Shown: positions 51,950 through 61,742, counted from the first letter of the stretch. The stretch: 64,000 nt of DNA from AC-49 sp963766605 (GCA_963766605.1 CAVYAT010000002.1:1-64000), one strand, 5' to 3'. Notes: generated by a model not told the origin, from the sequence alone. A program made the numbers and translations.

Positions 51950-53412
51950 GACGACGCGGCGGGCCGCAGCCGCCGCGCCATCGCCCGCAGGCGCTCGAGC
52001 TCGTGCGGGTGCAGGAAATGCGCGGCGTAGAGGATCGCCGGGATCGCGCACAGCGCCAGCGCGCGCGTGACGAAGCCGACGAAGCCGTGGTCGGGCAGCA
52101 GCACGGCGCCGGCCACCGACACGCCGCCCATCACGCCGACGGCGAGCGTCAGGCGCGGCCACTCGAACGGGACGACGAACAGCCGCCGCGTCAGCAGGTG
52201 GATCGCGATCAGCATCACGACGTACGCACCGCACAGCGCGATCCCGGCGCCCTTGATCCCCAGCGGATCGACGAGCAGGACGAGGAGCACGACGTTGGCG
52301 GTCAGCCCGATCATCGCCGCCGGGAACAGCCGCGTCGTGATCTTCGCGCGCCCCGCGATCGTCACGAAGACGAGGAACAGCCCGTACAGCGACCAGCCCA
52401 GCGCGACCCACGGCAGCGACTCCGACGCGCCGTAGAACGCCGGTGCGGCGAGCAGCCGCACGCCCCAGTCGCCGAGCAGCACGACCGCCGCCACGACGAT
52501 CCCCGTGACGAGCACGTAGGCGGTCGTGACGAACGAGTACAGCCGCGCCGCCTCGCCCTCGTCGGTGACCGAGTAGGCCAGCGGCGGCCAAGCGGCCTGG
52601 AAGCCGCGCACGGCGAGGATCACGATCGTCGCCATCTTGACCGACAGCGCGTAGAGCCCGGCGGCGGCCGGCGAGTCGGCGCGCAGCAGGTAGGCGCGGT
52701 CGACGACGTTCAGCGCGAACACCGCCGCGTCGGCGGGCACGGTCGGGCCACCGAAGCGCAGCAGCGGATCCAGCGCGCGGCGGCCGCCGGTCGGGTGGAA
52801 CGCGACGCGCCGGCGCTCGTAGATCCACATCGCGATCAGCACGACGGTCGTCGCGCCGTAGTTGCCCAGAAGGTAGCCGCGCGCGCCGGTGTTGAACACC
52901 ACGACGAGCACCACGGTCGAGACCACGGTCAGCACGACGTTGCTCAGCGACGCGGTCATATACACCCGGCGGCGCTCCTCGCAGCGCAGCAGCGTGTACA
53001 TCACGTCGAGGTTCGTGAACGCCCACAGCCCGAGCACCGCGAACGCCATCAGCGTCGCGTCGTGCTTGGCCAGGATCGCCTGCGACAGCGGCCCGGCGAA
53101 CACCAGCGCGAGCCCCGCGACCACCGTCGTCGTCGTGAAGATGAAGCCGCTCGCCGTGCGCGCCAGCCGGTCGCGGCGGCGCTGATCGTCGTCGTCGAAC
53201 CAGAACCGCAGCAGCGCCTCGCCGATCCCGAGCTTGAGGACGATGCTGGCCAGCAGGATGAACGTCAGCAGCGTCTCGGCGTAGCCATACTGCCCGCGGG
53301 TCAGGTTGCGCGTGTAGAGCGGCAGCGTGATCAGCGCCAGCGCCGCCGACAGGAAGCTCGCCGCCTGGTAGGCCGCCGACGATGCGGCCAGGCGCTTCAG
53401 GTAGCCGAGCAC
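51946..53412 (-). CDS. Polysaccharide flippase (Wzx/MOP superfamily)
   Basis: The product has 488 residues and about 12-14 helices. It starts LGYLKRLAASSAAYQAASFL, then SAALALITLPLYTRNLTRGQ, the common first-helix pattern of Wzx/RfbX proteins, and has TAYVLVTGIVVAAVVLLGDW plus FYGASESLPWVALGWSLYGL in the second half. It would move the lipid-linked repeat unit across the cytoplasmic membrane for polymerisation by the Wzy-like protein at 57959. The start is a GTG at 53412. Confidence 0.92.
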   Translation of the reverse strand: MLGYLKRLAASSAAYQAASFLSAALALITLPLYTRNLTRGQYGYAETLLTFILLASIVLKLGIGEALLRFWFDDDDQRRRDRLARTASGFIFTTTTVVAGLALVFAGPLSQAILAKHDATLMAFAVLGLWAFTNLDVMYTLLRCEERRRVYMTASLSNVVLTVVSTVVLVVVFNTGARGYLLGNYGATTVVLIAMWIYERRRVAFHPTGGRRALDPLLRFGGPTVPADAAVFALNVVDRAYLLRADSPAAAGLYALSVKMATIVILAVRGFQAAWPPLAYSVTDEGEAARLYSFVTTAYVLVTGIVVAAVVLLGDWGVRLLAAPAFYGASESLPWVALGWSLYGLFLVFVTIAGRAKITTRLFPAAMIGLTANVVLLVLLVDPLGIKGAGIALCGAYVVMLIAIHLLTRRLFVVPFEWPRLTLAVGVMGGVSVAGAVLLPDHGFVGFVTRALALCAIPAILYAAHFLHPHELERLRAMARRLRPAASS

Positions 53413-53499
53413 GAGTTGGAGGCTAACCGGCCCTCAAGATCACTCCTGGCAGGCCGACTCCCCGGGAGAACGACTGGCCCCGACGCTACCTTGCCCCGA

Positions 53500-55464
53500 A
53501 TGCGCCCCACGCTCCGTGTGCTCGTCCCTGTCCTCGCTGCCGCGCTCGCGCTGTGCGCACCGTCGGTCGCCGGGGCGACGCTGTACTGCGTCAACGCCCA
53601 GTCGACGGCCTGCCCGGGCGGGTTCGACGCGGGCAACAACCTCCAGACGGCGCTCACCGACGCCGGCACGCTCGGCGCCGACTCCTCGTCGAACACGATC
53701 AACATCGGCGGCGGCACGTTCACCGCGCCGGCCGGCGGTTTCGTGTACCCGCCCAGCAACCACGTCCTGATCATCACCGGCACCGGCTCGGGCAACAACG
53801 CGACCACGCTGCAGGGCGTCGCCTCGGCCCCGGCCGTGCTCGACCTGTCAACCGCACCGGCCGGCTCGACGCTGTCCGGCGTCGCGATCAAGGCCGTCGG
53901 GACGACGAGCAGCGGCGCGACGCTCGCCAACACGGCGACCAACAACGTCGCCGTCACGCTGCCCGCGAGCTCGACGGCGACCGGCCTGACGCTCAATGCC
54001 TCGCCGCTGACCGACAGCACGGTGACCGCCGCCACGCCGCTGGGGACCTCGGTCGGCATCTCGGCGACCGGCGCCGGCAGCCTGCTGCGCGACACGATCA
54101 CCGCGCAGAAGGGCGTCGACGTCACCGGGGGCACGCTCACCGCGACCAACCTCAAGATCTCAACGACCGGCTTCGACCTCGTCGCCGAGAGCACCGCGAA
54201 CGTGACGATCACCGACTCGCTGCTGACGATGCCGTCCAACGCAGTGGCCGGCAACGTCGCCGTGCTGTCCGAGAACACGGCGACGTTGACCGGGCGCTCG
54301 CTGACGATCGTCGGCGCGGGGACCGGGCCGACCGGCGTGAAGGTCAACGGCATCGGCGGCGCCGCGACGGCGACGATCACCGACTCGATCTTCTCCGGCT
54401 TCAGCAAGGACGAGGACCGCACCACCGACGGCGGCGGCGGCTCGTCGGCCGTCCTCACCCTCGATCACGACATCGCCAACACGGCCTCCGACCCCGGCGG
54501 CGCCGTCCCCGGCACGCCCACCTTCACCAACAACATCAACGCGTCGCCGAACTTCGTCGACGCCGCACGCGGCGACTACCGCCCGCGCTACAACTCGCCG
54601 GCCATCGACAGCGGCGACACGTGCGCCGCGCCGCCGTGCACGACGACACCCGACATCGCCGGCCACGCGCGGCCGATCGACGGCAACGGCGACGGCAGCG
54701 CGATCCTCGACCGCGGCGCGCTCGAGTACCTGCGCCAGCCGCCGACGGTCACCGCCGTCGCCGGCGAGTCCAACCGCTTCCTCGGCACCGGCTCGACGTT
54801 CAGCGCCATGGGCACCGACCCCGACGCCGATCCGCTGACCTACTCGTGGGTGTTCGACGACGGCTCGACCGCCACCGGCCAGGTCGTCGGGCACCTGTTC
54901 ACGACCGTCGGCCCGCACACCGCGACCGTCACGGCGACCGATCCGACCGGCCTCAAGGCGACCTCGACCGCGACGACGCTGATCGTCGGCCAGACGCCGC
55001 TCCCACCGCCGCCGCCCCCGCCGGACACGACGCCACCGACGATCTCCAAGCTGGCGCTCAGCCACGCCTCGTTCGCGGCGAGCTCGAGCGCGACCGCGAT
55101 CTCCGCCAAGGCAAAGAAGAAGAAGAAGCCGCCGCCGCCCCGGGGCACGAAGATCCTGTTCACGCTGTCCGAGCCGTCGACGGTGACGATCGCCTTCACG
55201 CTCGAGCTCCCCGGCGTCCAGGTCAGCGGCAAGTGCGTGGCCAAGTCGAGCAAGCACCGCAAGGGCAAGGCCTGCACCCGCTTCATCGACCGCGGGACGA
55301 TCACGCGCGCCAACCTCGCCGCCGGCGCCCAGGCGATCGCGTTCTCCGGGCGCGTCGGCACCAAGGTCCTGTCGAAGAACAAGTACCGCCTGACCGCCGT
55401 CGCAATCGACACGGCCGGCAACCGCAGCGCGAACGACAAGCACCTCGAGTTCAAGATCGTCTGA
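53500..55464 (+). CDS. Secreted parallel beta-helix protein with PKD-like and C-terminal surface domains
   Basis: The product has 654 residues. A signal peptide (LRVLVPVLAAALALCAPSVA) precedes about 370 residues of short Ser/Thr/Asn-rich strands with the feel of a right-handed beta-helix (LYCVNAQSTACPGGFDAGNN at its start; NFVDAARGDYRPRYNSPAID at its end, a choice-of-anchor-like sequence). A PKD domain (DPDADPLTYSWVFDDGSTAT) follows, then a Pro-rich linker, a KKKKKPPPPRG segment and a final beta domain. It could be a surface adhesin or a polysaccharide-processing protein; no catalytic site is evident. The ATG at 53500 begins the signal peptide. Confidence 0.8.
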   Translation: MRPTLRVLVPVLAAALALCAPSVAGATLYCVNAQSTACPGGFDAGNNLQTALTDAGTLGADSSSNTINIGGGTFTAPAGGFVYPPSNHVLIITGTGSGNNATTLQGVASAPAVLDLSTAPAGSTLSGVAIKAVGTTSSGATLANTATNNVAVTLPASSTATGLTLNASPLTDSTVTAATPLGTSVGISATGAGSLLRDTITAQKGVDVTGGTLTATNLKISTTGFDLVAESTANVTITDSLLTMPSNAVAGNVAVLSENTATLTGRSLTIVGAGTGPTGVKVNGIGGAATATITDSIFSGFSKDEDRTTDGGGGSSAVLTLDHDIANTASDPGGAVPGTPTFTNNINASPNFVDAARGDYRPRYNSPAIDSGDTCAAPPCTTTPDIAGHARPIDGNGDGSAILDRGALEYLRQPPTVTAVAGESNRFLGTGSTFSAMGTDPDADPLTYSWVFDDGSTATGQVVGHLFTTVGPHTATVTATDPTGLKATSTATTLIVGQTPLPPPPPPPDTTPPTISKLALSHASFAASSSATAISAKAKKKKKPPPPRGTKILFTLSEPSTVTIAFTLELPGVQVSGKCVAKSSKHRKGKACTRFIDRGTITRANLAAGAQAIAFSGRVGTKVLSKNKYRLTAVAIDTAGNRSANDKHLEFKIV

Positions 55465-55468
55465 CCGT

Positions 55469-55486
55469 CGCGGCGGGCTCGCCGCG
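55469..55486 (+). terminator. Hairpin after the beta-helix gene
   Basis: Perfect 7-bp arms CGCGGCG and CGCCGCG around a GGCT loop lie five bases after the stop at 55464. No T run follows, and the next gene starts at 55499. Confidence 0.4.
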
Positions 55487-55498
55487 TAGGGTCTGCGC

Positions 55499-56572
55499 GT
55501 GCCCGAAGACGGCGTCTGCCTTCTGCTGCTCCCGCGCGCGCTCGAGCGCTTCATCCTGCGCGACCAGGCCGAGGACCTGCTGAGGGCGGTCGGCGTGGTG
55601 GCGGCCGATCCACCGCGGATCCCCTACGGGGCACTGGCGCGGATGCCGAGCTGGCTCGCCGACGGCCTCGCGACGCGCCAGGGACGCCGGCTGGCCAAGG
55701 CGCTGCCGGGCCCCGCGAAGGCCGTCGTGATCTTCCACCCGCTGCAGTACATGACCGCCCGCGGGGTGATCACCGCGGCCCCCGGATGCGAGCTGTGGTA
55801 CGGGCGCTGGGACCGCTACGAGCAGGCCTACGACGCGTCGGCGAAGATGCGCGCGCGCCTCGCCGAGCTACACGAGCTCGCCGCGACGCGCGCCGCGCTG
55901 ACGTTCGTCGCCTCCGAGGCGCTCGCCCGCCAGGAGACCGAGGCGGGGCGCGAGGCGACGGTCGTCGAGCTGGCGTCCGACCGGTTCCCGTCGCCGGATC
56001 CGGCGGCCCCGTCGGTGATCGCGGTGTCGCTCGGTCATCTGGGCTGGCGCACCGATTGGACGCTGCTGCGCGCGGTCGCCGAGCAGCTGCCCGAGCTGAC
56101 GCTGCTGCTGATCGGCGCCTGGCACGACGACGAGTGCGCCGGCGATTCCGACTACGCCTGGTGCCGCGAGCACCCCGGCTTCGTGTGGCTCGGCGAGCGC
56201 GGCGACAGCGAGGCCGCGCGGCTGATCGCGTGTGCCGACGTCGGCATCGTCCCGTTCAAGCGCGAGCCGTTCAACGACGCCGCGCTGCCCTACCGGATCC
56301 TCAAGTACGCGCTGCTCGGCCGCGCGACCGTGTCGCCCGAGCTGGCCGGCGTGCACACGTGGGACCGGGCGGTGACGACGGCGCCCGACGCCGACGCGTT
56401 CGCGGCCGCCCTGCGCGCCCACGCCGGCGCGCGCGTCCGGCCCGACGCGGCGCTGCGCGAGTGGGCGCTGGGACACACGGCGCGTTCGGTCAACGACCCG
56501 TTGTGGCAGCGGATGACGCAGATCGGCGTCGACGTCAGGGCATCGGCTTCGCGCATCGCACGTATGCGGTGA
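55499..56572 (+). CDS. Glycosyltransferase (GT-B, family 1/4-like)
   Basis: The product has 357 residues. It lacks the long N-terminal glycine loop of some GT4 enzymes but has a GT-B layout: PAKAVVIFHPLQYMTARGVI, LTFVASEALARQETEAGREA, VIAVSLGHLGWRTDWTLLRA, then LTLLLIGAWHDDE and ADVGIVPFKREPFNDAALPY with YRILKYALLGRATVSPELAG. The last stretch matches the donor-sugar binding site of TuaH-like teichuronic acid glycosyltransferases. The GTG at 55499 starts the first strand. Its 3' end overlaps the convergent GT-C gene by 38 bases. Confidence 0.85.
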   Translation: MPEDGVCLLLLPRALERFILRDQAEDLLRAVGVVAADPPRIPYGALARMPSWLADGLATRQGRRLAKALPGPAKAVVIFHPLQYMTARGVITAAPGCELWYGRWDRYEQAYDASAKMRARLAELHELAATRAALTFVASEALARQETEAGREATVVELASDRFPSPDPAAPSVIAVSLGHLGWRTDWTLLRAVAEQLPELTLLLIGAWHDDECAGDSDYAWCREHPGFVWLGERGDSEAARLIACADVGIVPFKREPFNDAALPYRILKYALLGRATVSPELAGVHTWDRAVTTAPDADAFAAALRAHAGARVRPDAALREWALGHTARSVNDPLWQRMTQIGVDVRASASRIARMR

Positions 56573-57962
56573 ACGTCGCGTTGCCGGCCAGGCGCTCGTA
56601 GCCGGGCGGCGGGCGGTTGTCGGACGGCGACGCGCCCGCAGCGCGGCCGAAGCGGTTGACCGCCCTGGCACCGGAGATGACGAGCGCGGTCCCGCGCGGC
56701 GGGACATGGTCGCTGCGCGCGACGACCTCCGAGGCACCCGTGTTGAGAACCCAGCGCGTGTCGGGCACGAGCCGGTAGTTGGGCAGGCTCGTCGGCCCGC
56801 ACGTGCGCACGAGCACGACGGCCTCGTCGTCGACGATCCCCTCCAGCCGCGCGTGCGACGTGTGGATGAAGCGCAGCTCGTTGACCGCGCGGCGCATCGA
56901 CCCGCCGGCGATGGCGTAGACGAGCCCCAGCGCGACGGCGACGCCGACCACGACGCCGGCGACCCGCCGTCCGGCCACGCCGGCCAGCCAGCGCACCGCC
57001 AGGGCCGCGACCCAGCCGGCGAACAGGCACAGCCCGACGGCGGGCACGGTCAGGTAGCGCGGCAGCAGGCTCAGCCCGGCCACGCCGGTCGCGGTGAACG
57101 TGACGATCCCGCCGCCGACGAGCGCCAGCGGCACCTCGACCGCGCCCCGCGGTTTGCGTCCTCGCGCACACAAGACGATCGCCGCGATCGCGCCCCCCAC
57201 CCCGGCCGCCACGACCGGCGCACGTATCGTCGCGTCGAGCGCCGAGACGAGCTCGTGGGGCACGTGGCCCAGGCCGCGCACGCGGGCGATCTCGTCGGCC
57301 TGGCCGCTGGTCGCGTGCAGCGAATACAGCGCATCGCCGGTCGCCGCCGCGTCGACGATCGCCCACACGACCGGCGCGACGAGTGCCATTGCCAGCAGGT
57401 CCCAGCGCCGCCACCCGACCCACAGCCAGTAGACGCCGGCCAGCAGCCACGCCTCTGGGCGCAGCAGCCCGGCGACGAGGAGCAGCGCCATCACGACGCG
57501 CGGCCGCTGCCGTGGCGCGGTCGCCTCGACCGCCGCGGCCCACATCACGCACGCGACGAACGGGATGTCGACGTAGGCGCGCGCCGTGTAGAGCAGCAGC
57601 GTCGGGCTGACGAGCACGAGCGCCGCCGCGACGACGCCGGCCCACGGCTCGAACACTGCGGCGCCGGTGCGGTACGTCGCCCACACGAGCGCGACGAACG
57701 CCAGCACGCACACAAGGACGAGGAGGCGGTCGGCCGACGAGCCGACGAGCGACAGCACGGCGCTGATCGCAACCCACAGCGGGTGGTGGGTGGGCGCCTC
57801 GTAGACGTTGAAGTCCGGCCCGTGGCCGTGCATCAACTCGCGTCCCCAGACGAGGCTGTAGTAGCTGTCGTAGGACGGCACGGTCCGCGTGACGAAGAAC
57901 GCGATCGCGGCGAAGAAGCCGAGCGCGCCAAACGCCACCGGCTCGGCCCGCCGCGCGGTCAT
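56535..57962 (-). CDS. GT-C type membrane glycosyltransferase (ArnT/PMT-like)
   Basis: The product has 475 residues with around ten helices. The GT-C first-loop acidic residue lies in RTVPSYDSYYSLVWGRELMH, followed by YEAPTHHPLWVAISAVLSLV, and RAYVDIPFVACVMWAAAVEA is typical of PMT_2/RgtA-like enzymes. The soluble C-terminal part ends AGNATFTAYVRCAKPMP. It probably uses a polyprenyl-phosphate sugar donor to decorate the glycan outside the membrane. The ATG at 57962 overlaps the upstream stop by four bases. It is last in the coupled polymerase operon. Confidence 0.87.
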   Translation of the reverse strand: MTARRAEPVAFGALGFFAAIAFFVTRTVPSYDSYYSLVWGRELMHGHGPDFNVYEAPTHHPLWVAISAVLSLVGSSADRLLVLVCVLAFVALVWATYRTGAAVFEPWAGVVAAALVLVSPTLLLYTARAYVDIPFVACVMWAAAVEATAPRQRPRVVMALLLVAGLLRPEAWLLAGVYWLWVGWRRWDLLAMALVAPVVWAIVDAAATGDALYSLHATSGQADEIARVRGLGHVPHELVSALDATIRAPVVAAGVGGAIAAIVLCARGRKPRGAVEVPLALVGGGIVTFTATGVAGLSLLPRYLTVPAVGLCLFAGWVAALAVRWLAGVAGRRVAGVVVGVAVALGLVYAIAGGSMRRAVNELRFIHTSHARLEGIVDDEAVVLVRTCGPTSLPNYRLVPDTRWVLNTGASEVVARSDHVPPRGTALVISGARAVNRFGRAAGASPSDNRPPPGYERLAGNATFTAYVRCAKPMP

Positions 57963-59401
57963 GGCAGCCCGGCGCCGAGCCCGAGCAGCGCCCATGTGAG
58001 CGGGTCCTCCAGGAACGCCGCGTACAGCAGCGTGTGGAAGACGATCGCGACGAACGCCGCCGCGACCGTCGCGCGCACCGGCGACCCGCGCGCCCCACGG
58101 AACAGCATCAGCAGCGCAAACGCGAGCACGGCGATGTACAGCACGAGGCCGATCGCCCCCTGCTCGGCCGCGACGGTCAGCGGGATGGTGTGTGACGCCG
58201 AGACCGCGCGCTCGCTCGAGCCGTTGTCGTGGCGGCGAAACTGGCGCGGGAACGAACCGGCGCCGTAGCCCTGGACCGGCCGGTCGGCGAACAGGTCGGC
58301 GCCGCCCTTGATCAGGTCGTAGCGCCCGCTGGTCGCCGTGTCGGCCGACTTGGAGTCGCCGAGGTGCAGTCGCAGCGTGCTCGGCGCGGCGACGACGAAC
58401 ACCGCGCCGACGGCCAGCGTCAGCGCCGCCGCGACGAGCGCCCACTTGACGCTCCAGCGCAGCGCCGCCAGCACCGCCAGGCCGACGAGCAGCGCGCCGA
58501 AGCTCGACTGCGACAGCGTCAGCACGAGCCCGCCCCACAGGACCGCGAGCACGACCGCGCCGCCGATCGCCACGCGCCGCTCGCGCGTCCACAGCACGAC
58601 CCCGGTCACGCCGATCATCACCACGACGAGGAAGCGCCCGAAGATGTTGGGGTCGAAGAACAGCGAGTTGACCCGGAAGTACGGCGCGAACTGGTTGTCG
58701 GCGATCACCTTCGGATTCAGCAGCAGGTGGCGCGTGTGGTACTCCCAGAAGCCGATCGCCACGAACACGAGCGCCAGCGCGACGAGCACCCCGAGGCACT
58801 GGAGCGCGAGCTTCGTCGTCCACGTCAGGCGGCGCAGCAGGACGAACATGACCGCGAACGGGACGTAGAAGAAGACGACGTTCTGCAGCGCGCGGGTGAA
58901 GTCGTCGGAGTACGACGCCTGGACCGCGTAGACCACGACGAGGCCCAGCAGCGACCACTCCAGCCAGCCGGCCGGCTTCTCCCGGCTGTCATCGCGCTCG
59001 CGCCCCAGCAGCCGCGGGACCGCGAACGCCAGCGCCCCGGCGGCCACGACCGCGTACAGCGGCACGAGCAGGTTGGCCGTCGACCCGCCGGCGGTGATCG
59101 GGATCCGGAACGGCAGCGTCAGCGCCGCGCCGAGCGCCAGTAGCTCGGGCCGGCGGTCGATCGCAAACGCCATCGCCCCGAGCGCCACGGCGGCGAGCAC
59201 CGCCGCGCCGGCCGCCGGCCCGGGGTGGTGGCGCAGGACCGCGAACTGCGACGAGTGGTAGATCTCGGAGATCAGGATCGCGACGGCCAGGGCCAGCGTC
59301 AGCAGCATCGCCGCCGCGCGCACGCGGGCGTGGACCGGCCGCACGAGCACGGTCGCGGCGGCGAGCAGCGCGCAGATGATCAGCGGGAGAGGAGCGTCCA
59401 T
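57959..59401 (-). CDS. O-antigen ligase/polymerase (Wzy/WaaL-like)
   Basis: The product has 480 residues and about 12 helices. The large periplasmic-side loop carries the O-antigen ligase signature: DRPVQGYGAGSFPRQFRRHD, then SASHTIPLTVAAEQGAIGLV. It either polymerises flipped repeat units or ligates the chain to an acceptor. With the flippase at 51946 and the priming enzyme at 46403 it completes a Wzx/Wzy-type pathway. The ATG at 59401 lies 22 bases inside the upstream gene, so coupling is tight. Confidence 0.9.
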   Translation of the reverse strand: MDAPLPLIICALLAAATVLVRPVHARVRAAAMLLTLALAVAILISEIYHSSQFAVLRHHPGPAAGAAVLAAVALGAMAFAIDRRPELLALGAALTLPFRIPITAGGSTANLLVPLYAVVAAGALAFAVPRLLGRERDDSREKPAGWLEWSLLGLVVVYAVQASYSDDFTRALQNVVFFYVPFAVMFVLLRRLTWTTKLALQCLGVLVALALVFVAIGFWEYHTRHLLLNPKVIADNQFAPYFRVNSLFFDPNIFGRFLVVVMIGVTGVVLWTRERRVAIGGAVVLAVLWGGLVLTLSQSSFGALLVGLAVLAALRWSVKWALVAAALTLAVGAVFVVAAPSTLRLHLGDSKSADTATSGRYDLIKGGADLFADRPVQGYGAGSFPRQFRRHDNGSSERAVSASHTIPLTVAAEQGAIGLVLYIAVLAFALLMLFRGARGSPVRATVAAAFVAIVFHTLLYAAFLEDPLTWALLGLGAGLP

Positions 59402-61209
59402 ATCCGGTTGTAGACCTGGCCGGTCTGGGGGCTGGCGATCAGCGACGAGGCGAAGTCGGGCAGGCCGACGCGGACCAGGAGGCCGCGGCCGAAGTGGGCG
59501 GCGATGATGACGGGCCGGCCGCCCTCGTCGACGGCGTCGGCGGCGAGGCTGAGCTGCGTGCCGAGCGAGGTCGTCGGCTCATAGCGGAAGTAGCCGGTGA
59601 ACAGGCCGACGGTGCCGATGAACAGCGGCGAGTTGGGGCCTTTGAGCACGGTCAGCGTCACGGGCTTTTGGACGAGCGGCAGGATCCGCGCGCCGAACAG
59701 GTCGTTGCGCGCGCGGGTCGTCGGGTGGACGAGGCGGTTGTGGGCGTTGATCGTGACCCGGCGCATCAGCGAGTCGGTGCCCAGCGACACAAGCGTCCCG
59801 CCGCGGCGCACGAACGCTCGCAGCCGCGCCGCGAGGTCGGACGTGATCCAGACCTCATCGCCGGCCAGCAGCACGCCGCGGTAGTTCGCCAGCACCGGCC
59901 CCGTGCCCTGTGCGAGGGCGAGGTCGGTCGTGATGTCGTAGCGTCGCCGCTTGCGGTCCAGCCCGAGCAGCGCGTTGGCCTCCCCGTGGGCGAAGTTGAC
60001 CGGCAGCCCGTCGCCGGAGAAGCCGCGGTCGAGGCTCACGGAAACGCCGCGATCGAGGGTGTCGGGCTCGCCGTCGCCGTCGCTGTCGATCGGGTTGCGC
60101 CCCTGCCACGAGATCGCCGGCAGCACGACGAGCACGCCGCGCCGCGCGTTCGGGGTGCCGGCCGTCGACGGACCGTCTACCTCGAACGGCACGCGCAGCG
60201 TCGTGCGGTGGCTGTGGACGGTGAGCAGGTAGACGCCCGAGACGCCGCGCGGGCCGGGCAGGGTGAGGATCGGGCCGCGGGCGGTGTCGGCGCTGACGAC
60301 GTGCGTCGAGCCCAGCCGGCGCACGGACCAGCGGTAGGCGCGCCCGTGGGCGTCGACGAAGAACCGCGCCGCCTGGCCGGTCGCGACCGGCGTCAGCGGC
60401 GGCTGGACGACGAGGTCGGAGACGCGGATGCCGCCGTGGCCGGCGACATGGTGGCCGTAGCGGACGATCGGCAGCCCGGCACGGTCCAGCGGCGGCGTCG
60501 CGCCGCGGTTGCCGGCGCGGTCGCGGGCCTGGATCCCGGCCAGGTAGACGCCAGCGGGGACGGGCTTGCCGGCCGAGTCCTTGCCGTCCCACCGGACGAC
60601 CGTCTGGGCCGGCGCGACGTCGGGGATCGGCAGCTGGCGCACGACGACGGTCGGGGTCACGTCGGTGCGGTAGATCGTGACGACCCGGTGGTGGCCGGGC
60701 GCGTAGACGTGGACCTGCGTCCCGGCGCTGTCGACGTCGAGCACCTCGGGGCCGGCGCGGCCCTTGCCTCCCACGCCCTGGACCTCGGGTTTCGGCGGCG
60801 TCGTATCGAGCCGGAACGACTTGGGGACGGTTACCGAGCGGTCCTGGCTGCGCAGGATGACGCGGACGCGGTAGACGCCGTCGGGGGCGATCCGACCGGC
60901 GGCGTTCTTCCCGTCCCAGCGCAGCGTGCCGATCTTGCGATAGGCGCCCAGGTGGCGGTCGGAGACCAGGCGGCGGATCGGCTCGCCGTTGTGGTCGACG
61001 ATGTCGACCGTCACGTCGTCGGCCTTCTTGATCGCGAATGTGATCCGCTCGGTGTCCAGGCGCCCGTCGTTGTTGGGCGAGAACGCCGCCGGCGAGCGGT
61101 GGAAGTCCTGGACCGCGGTCGGGTTGTGCTTGAGCCTCTGAGCGACGAAGAACGCACCGAACGTCGCCACCGCGAGCACGGCGAAGACGGCCGCGGCCAG
61201 CCGGTTCAC
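59380..61209 (-). CDS. Membrane-anchored FlgD-like Ig protein with GATase-like C-terminal domain
   Basis: The product has 609 residues. An N-terminal helix (AAVFAVLAVATFGAFFVAQR) anchors it. Two FlgD-type Ig repeats follow: FSPNNDGRLDTERITFAIKK with GTLRWDGKNAAGRIAPDGVY, then VVRWDGKDSAGKPVPAGVYL. The C-terminal 250 residues resemble the N,N-dimethylformamidase large-subunit/GATase-like fold (VLVVLPAISWQGRNPIDSDG; LLAGDEVWITSDLAARLRAF), lacking an obvious catalytic triad. The GTG at 61209 overlaps the phosphatase stop by four bases. A surface role linked to glycan polymerisation is likely from context. Confidence 0.78.
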   Translation of the reverse strand: MNRLAAAVFAVLAVATFGAFFVAQRLKHNPTAVQDFHRSPAAFSPNNDGRLDTERITFAIKKADDVTVDIVDHNGEPIRRLVSDRHLGAYRKIGTLRWDGKNAAGRIAPDGVYRVRVILRSQDRSVTVPKSFRLDTTPPKPEVQGVGGKGRAGPEVLDVDSAGTQVHVYAPGHHRVVTIYRTDVTPTVVVRQLPIPDVAPAQTVVRWDGKDSAGKPVPAGVYLAGIQARDRAGNRGATPPLDRAGLPIVRYGHHVAGHGGIRVSDLVVQPPLTPVATGQAARFFVDAHGRAYRWSVRRLGSTHVVSADTARGPILTLPGPRGVSGVYLLTVHSHRTTLRVPFEVDGPSTAGTPNARRGVLVVLPAISWQGRNPIDSDGDGEPDTLDRGVSVSLDRGFSGDGLPVNFAHGEANALLGLDRKRRRYDITTDLALAQGTGPVLANYRGVLLAGDEVWITSDLAARLRAFVRRGGTLVSLGTDSLMRRVTINAHNRLVHPTTRARNDLFGARILPLVQKPVTLTVLKGPNSPLFIGTVGLFTGYFRYEPTTSLGTQLSLAADAVDEGGRPVIIAAHFGRGLLVRVGLPDFASSLIASPQTGQVYNRIWTLLSR

Positions 61210-61742
61210 GGGCCGAGCTCCACCAGCGACGCGTTGGCCAGCGGCTGGGAACGCAGCGCGTCGTCGCGCCGGTAGTGGGCGAGGATCAGCCGCATCGTCC
61301 CGCCGTGGGAGACCACGAGCGCCGGTTGCGCGCCGGCGCGCACGTCGTCGATCCCGGCCAGCGCGCGCCGCTGTTGCTCCTCGAAGGACTCACCGCCGGG
61401 GAAGCGGAAGCCGGCGCGCCCGGTGGCGAAGCCCTCGAAGCCCTCGGGATCCTCGGCGATCACCTCCTCGAACGGGCGGTCGGTCCAGTCGCCACAGTCG
61501 GTCTCGGCGAAGCGCGGGTCGAGGACCGGCTCCAGCCCGATCGCCTCGCCGACGATCGTCGCCGTCTCGACGGTACGGGCCAGCGAGCTGCACCACAGCG
61601 CGCCCCACTGCGTCTGCGCCGCGATCCGGCCCAGCTCGCGCGCCTGCTCGCGGCCGGTGTCGTTCAGCGGCACGGGGAGCCACCCCTGGAAGCGGCGCTC
61701 GTGGTTGTACGCGGTCTGCCCGTGGCGGGCGAGCCAGATCAC
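61206..61742 (-). CDS. Histidine phosphatase superfamily (phosphoglycerate mutase-like)
   Basis: The product has 178 residues. The catalytic RHG motif is WLARHGQTAYNHERRFQGWL, with the second histidine in ALVVSHGGTMRLILAHYRR. Its length and the acidic SLARTVETATIVGEAIGLEP segment fit phosphatases such as alpha-ribazole or sugar-phosphate phosphatases rather than glycolytic mutase. The GTG at 61742 overlaps the ComA-like stop (GTGA), so the two products are made together. It may dephosphorylate the ComA product (phosphosulfolactate) or a glycan precursor; both are inference. Confidence 0.9.
   Translation of the reverse strand: MIWLARHGQTAYNHERRFQGWLPVPLNDTGREQARELGRIAAQTQWGALWCSSLARTVETATIVGEAIGLEPVLDPRFAETDCGDWTDRPFEEVIAEDPEGFEGFATGRAGFRFPGGESFEEQQRRALAGIDDVRAGAQPALVVSHGGTMRLILAHYRRDDALRSQPLANASLVELGP

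Noticed and set aside
51313..53499. 5' extension of the beta-helix gene frame over the flippase region
   Set aside because: The extension is Arg/Gln/His-rich and antisense to the flippase; the real protein starts with a signal peptide at 53500.
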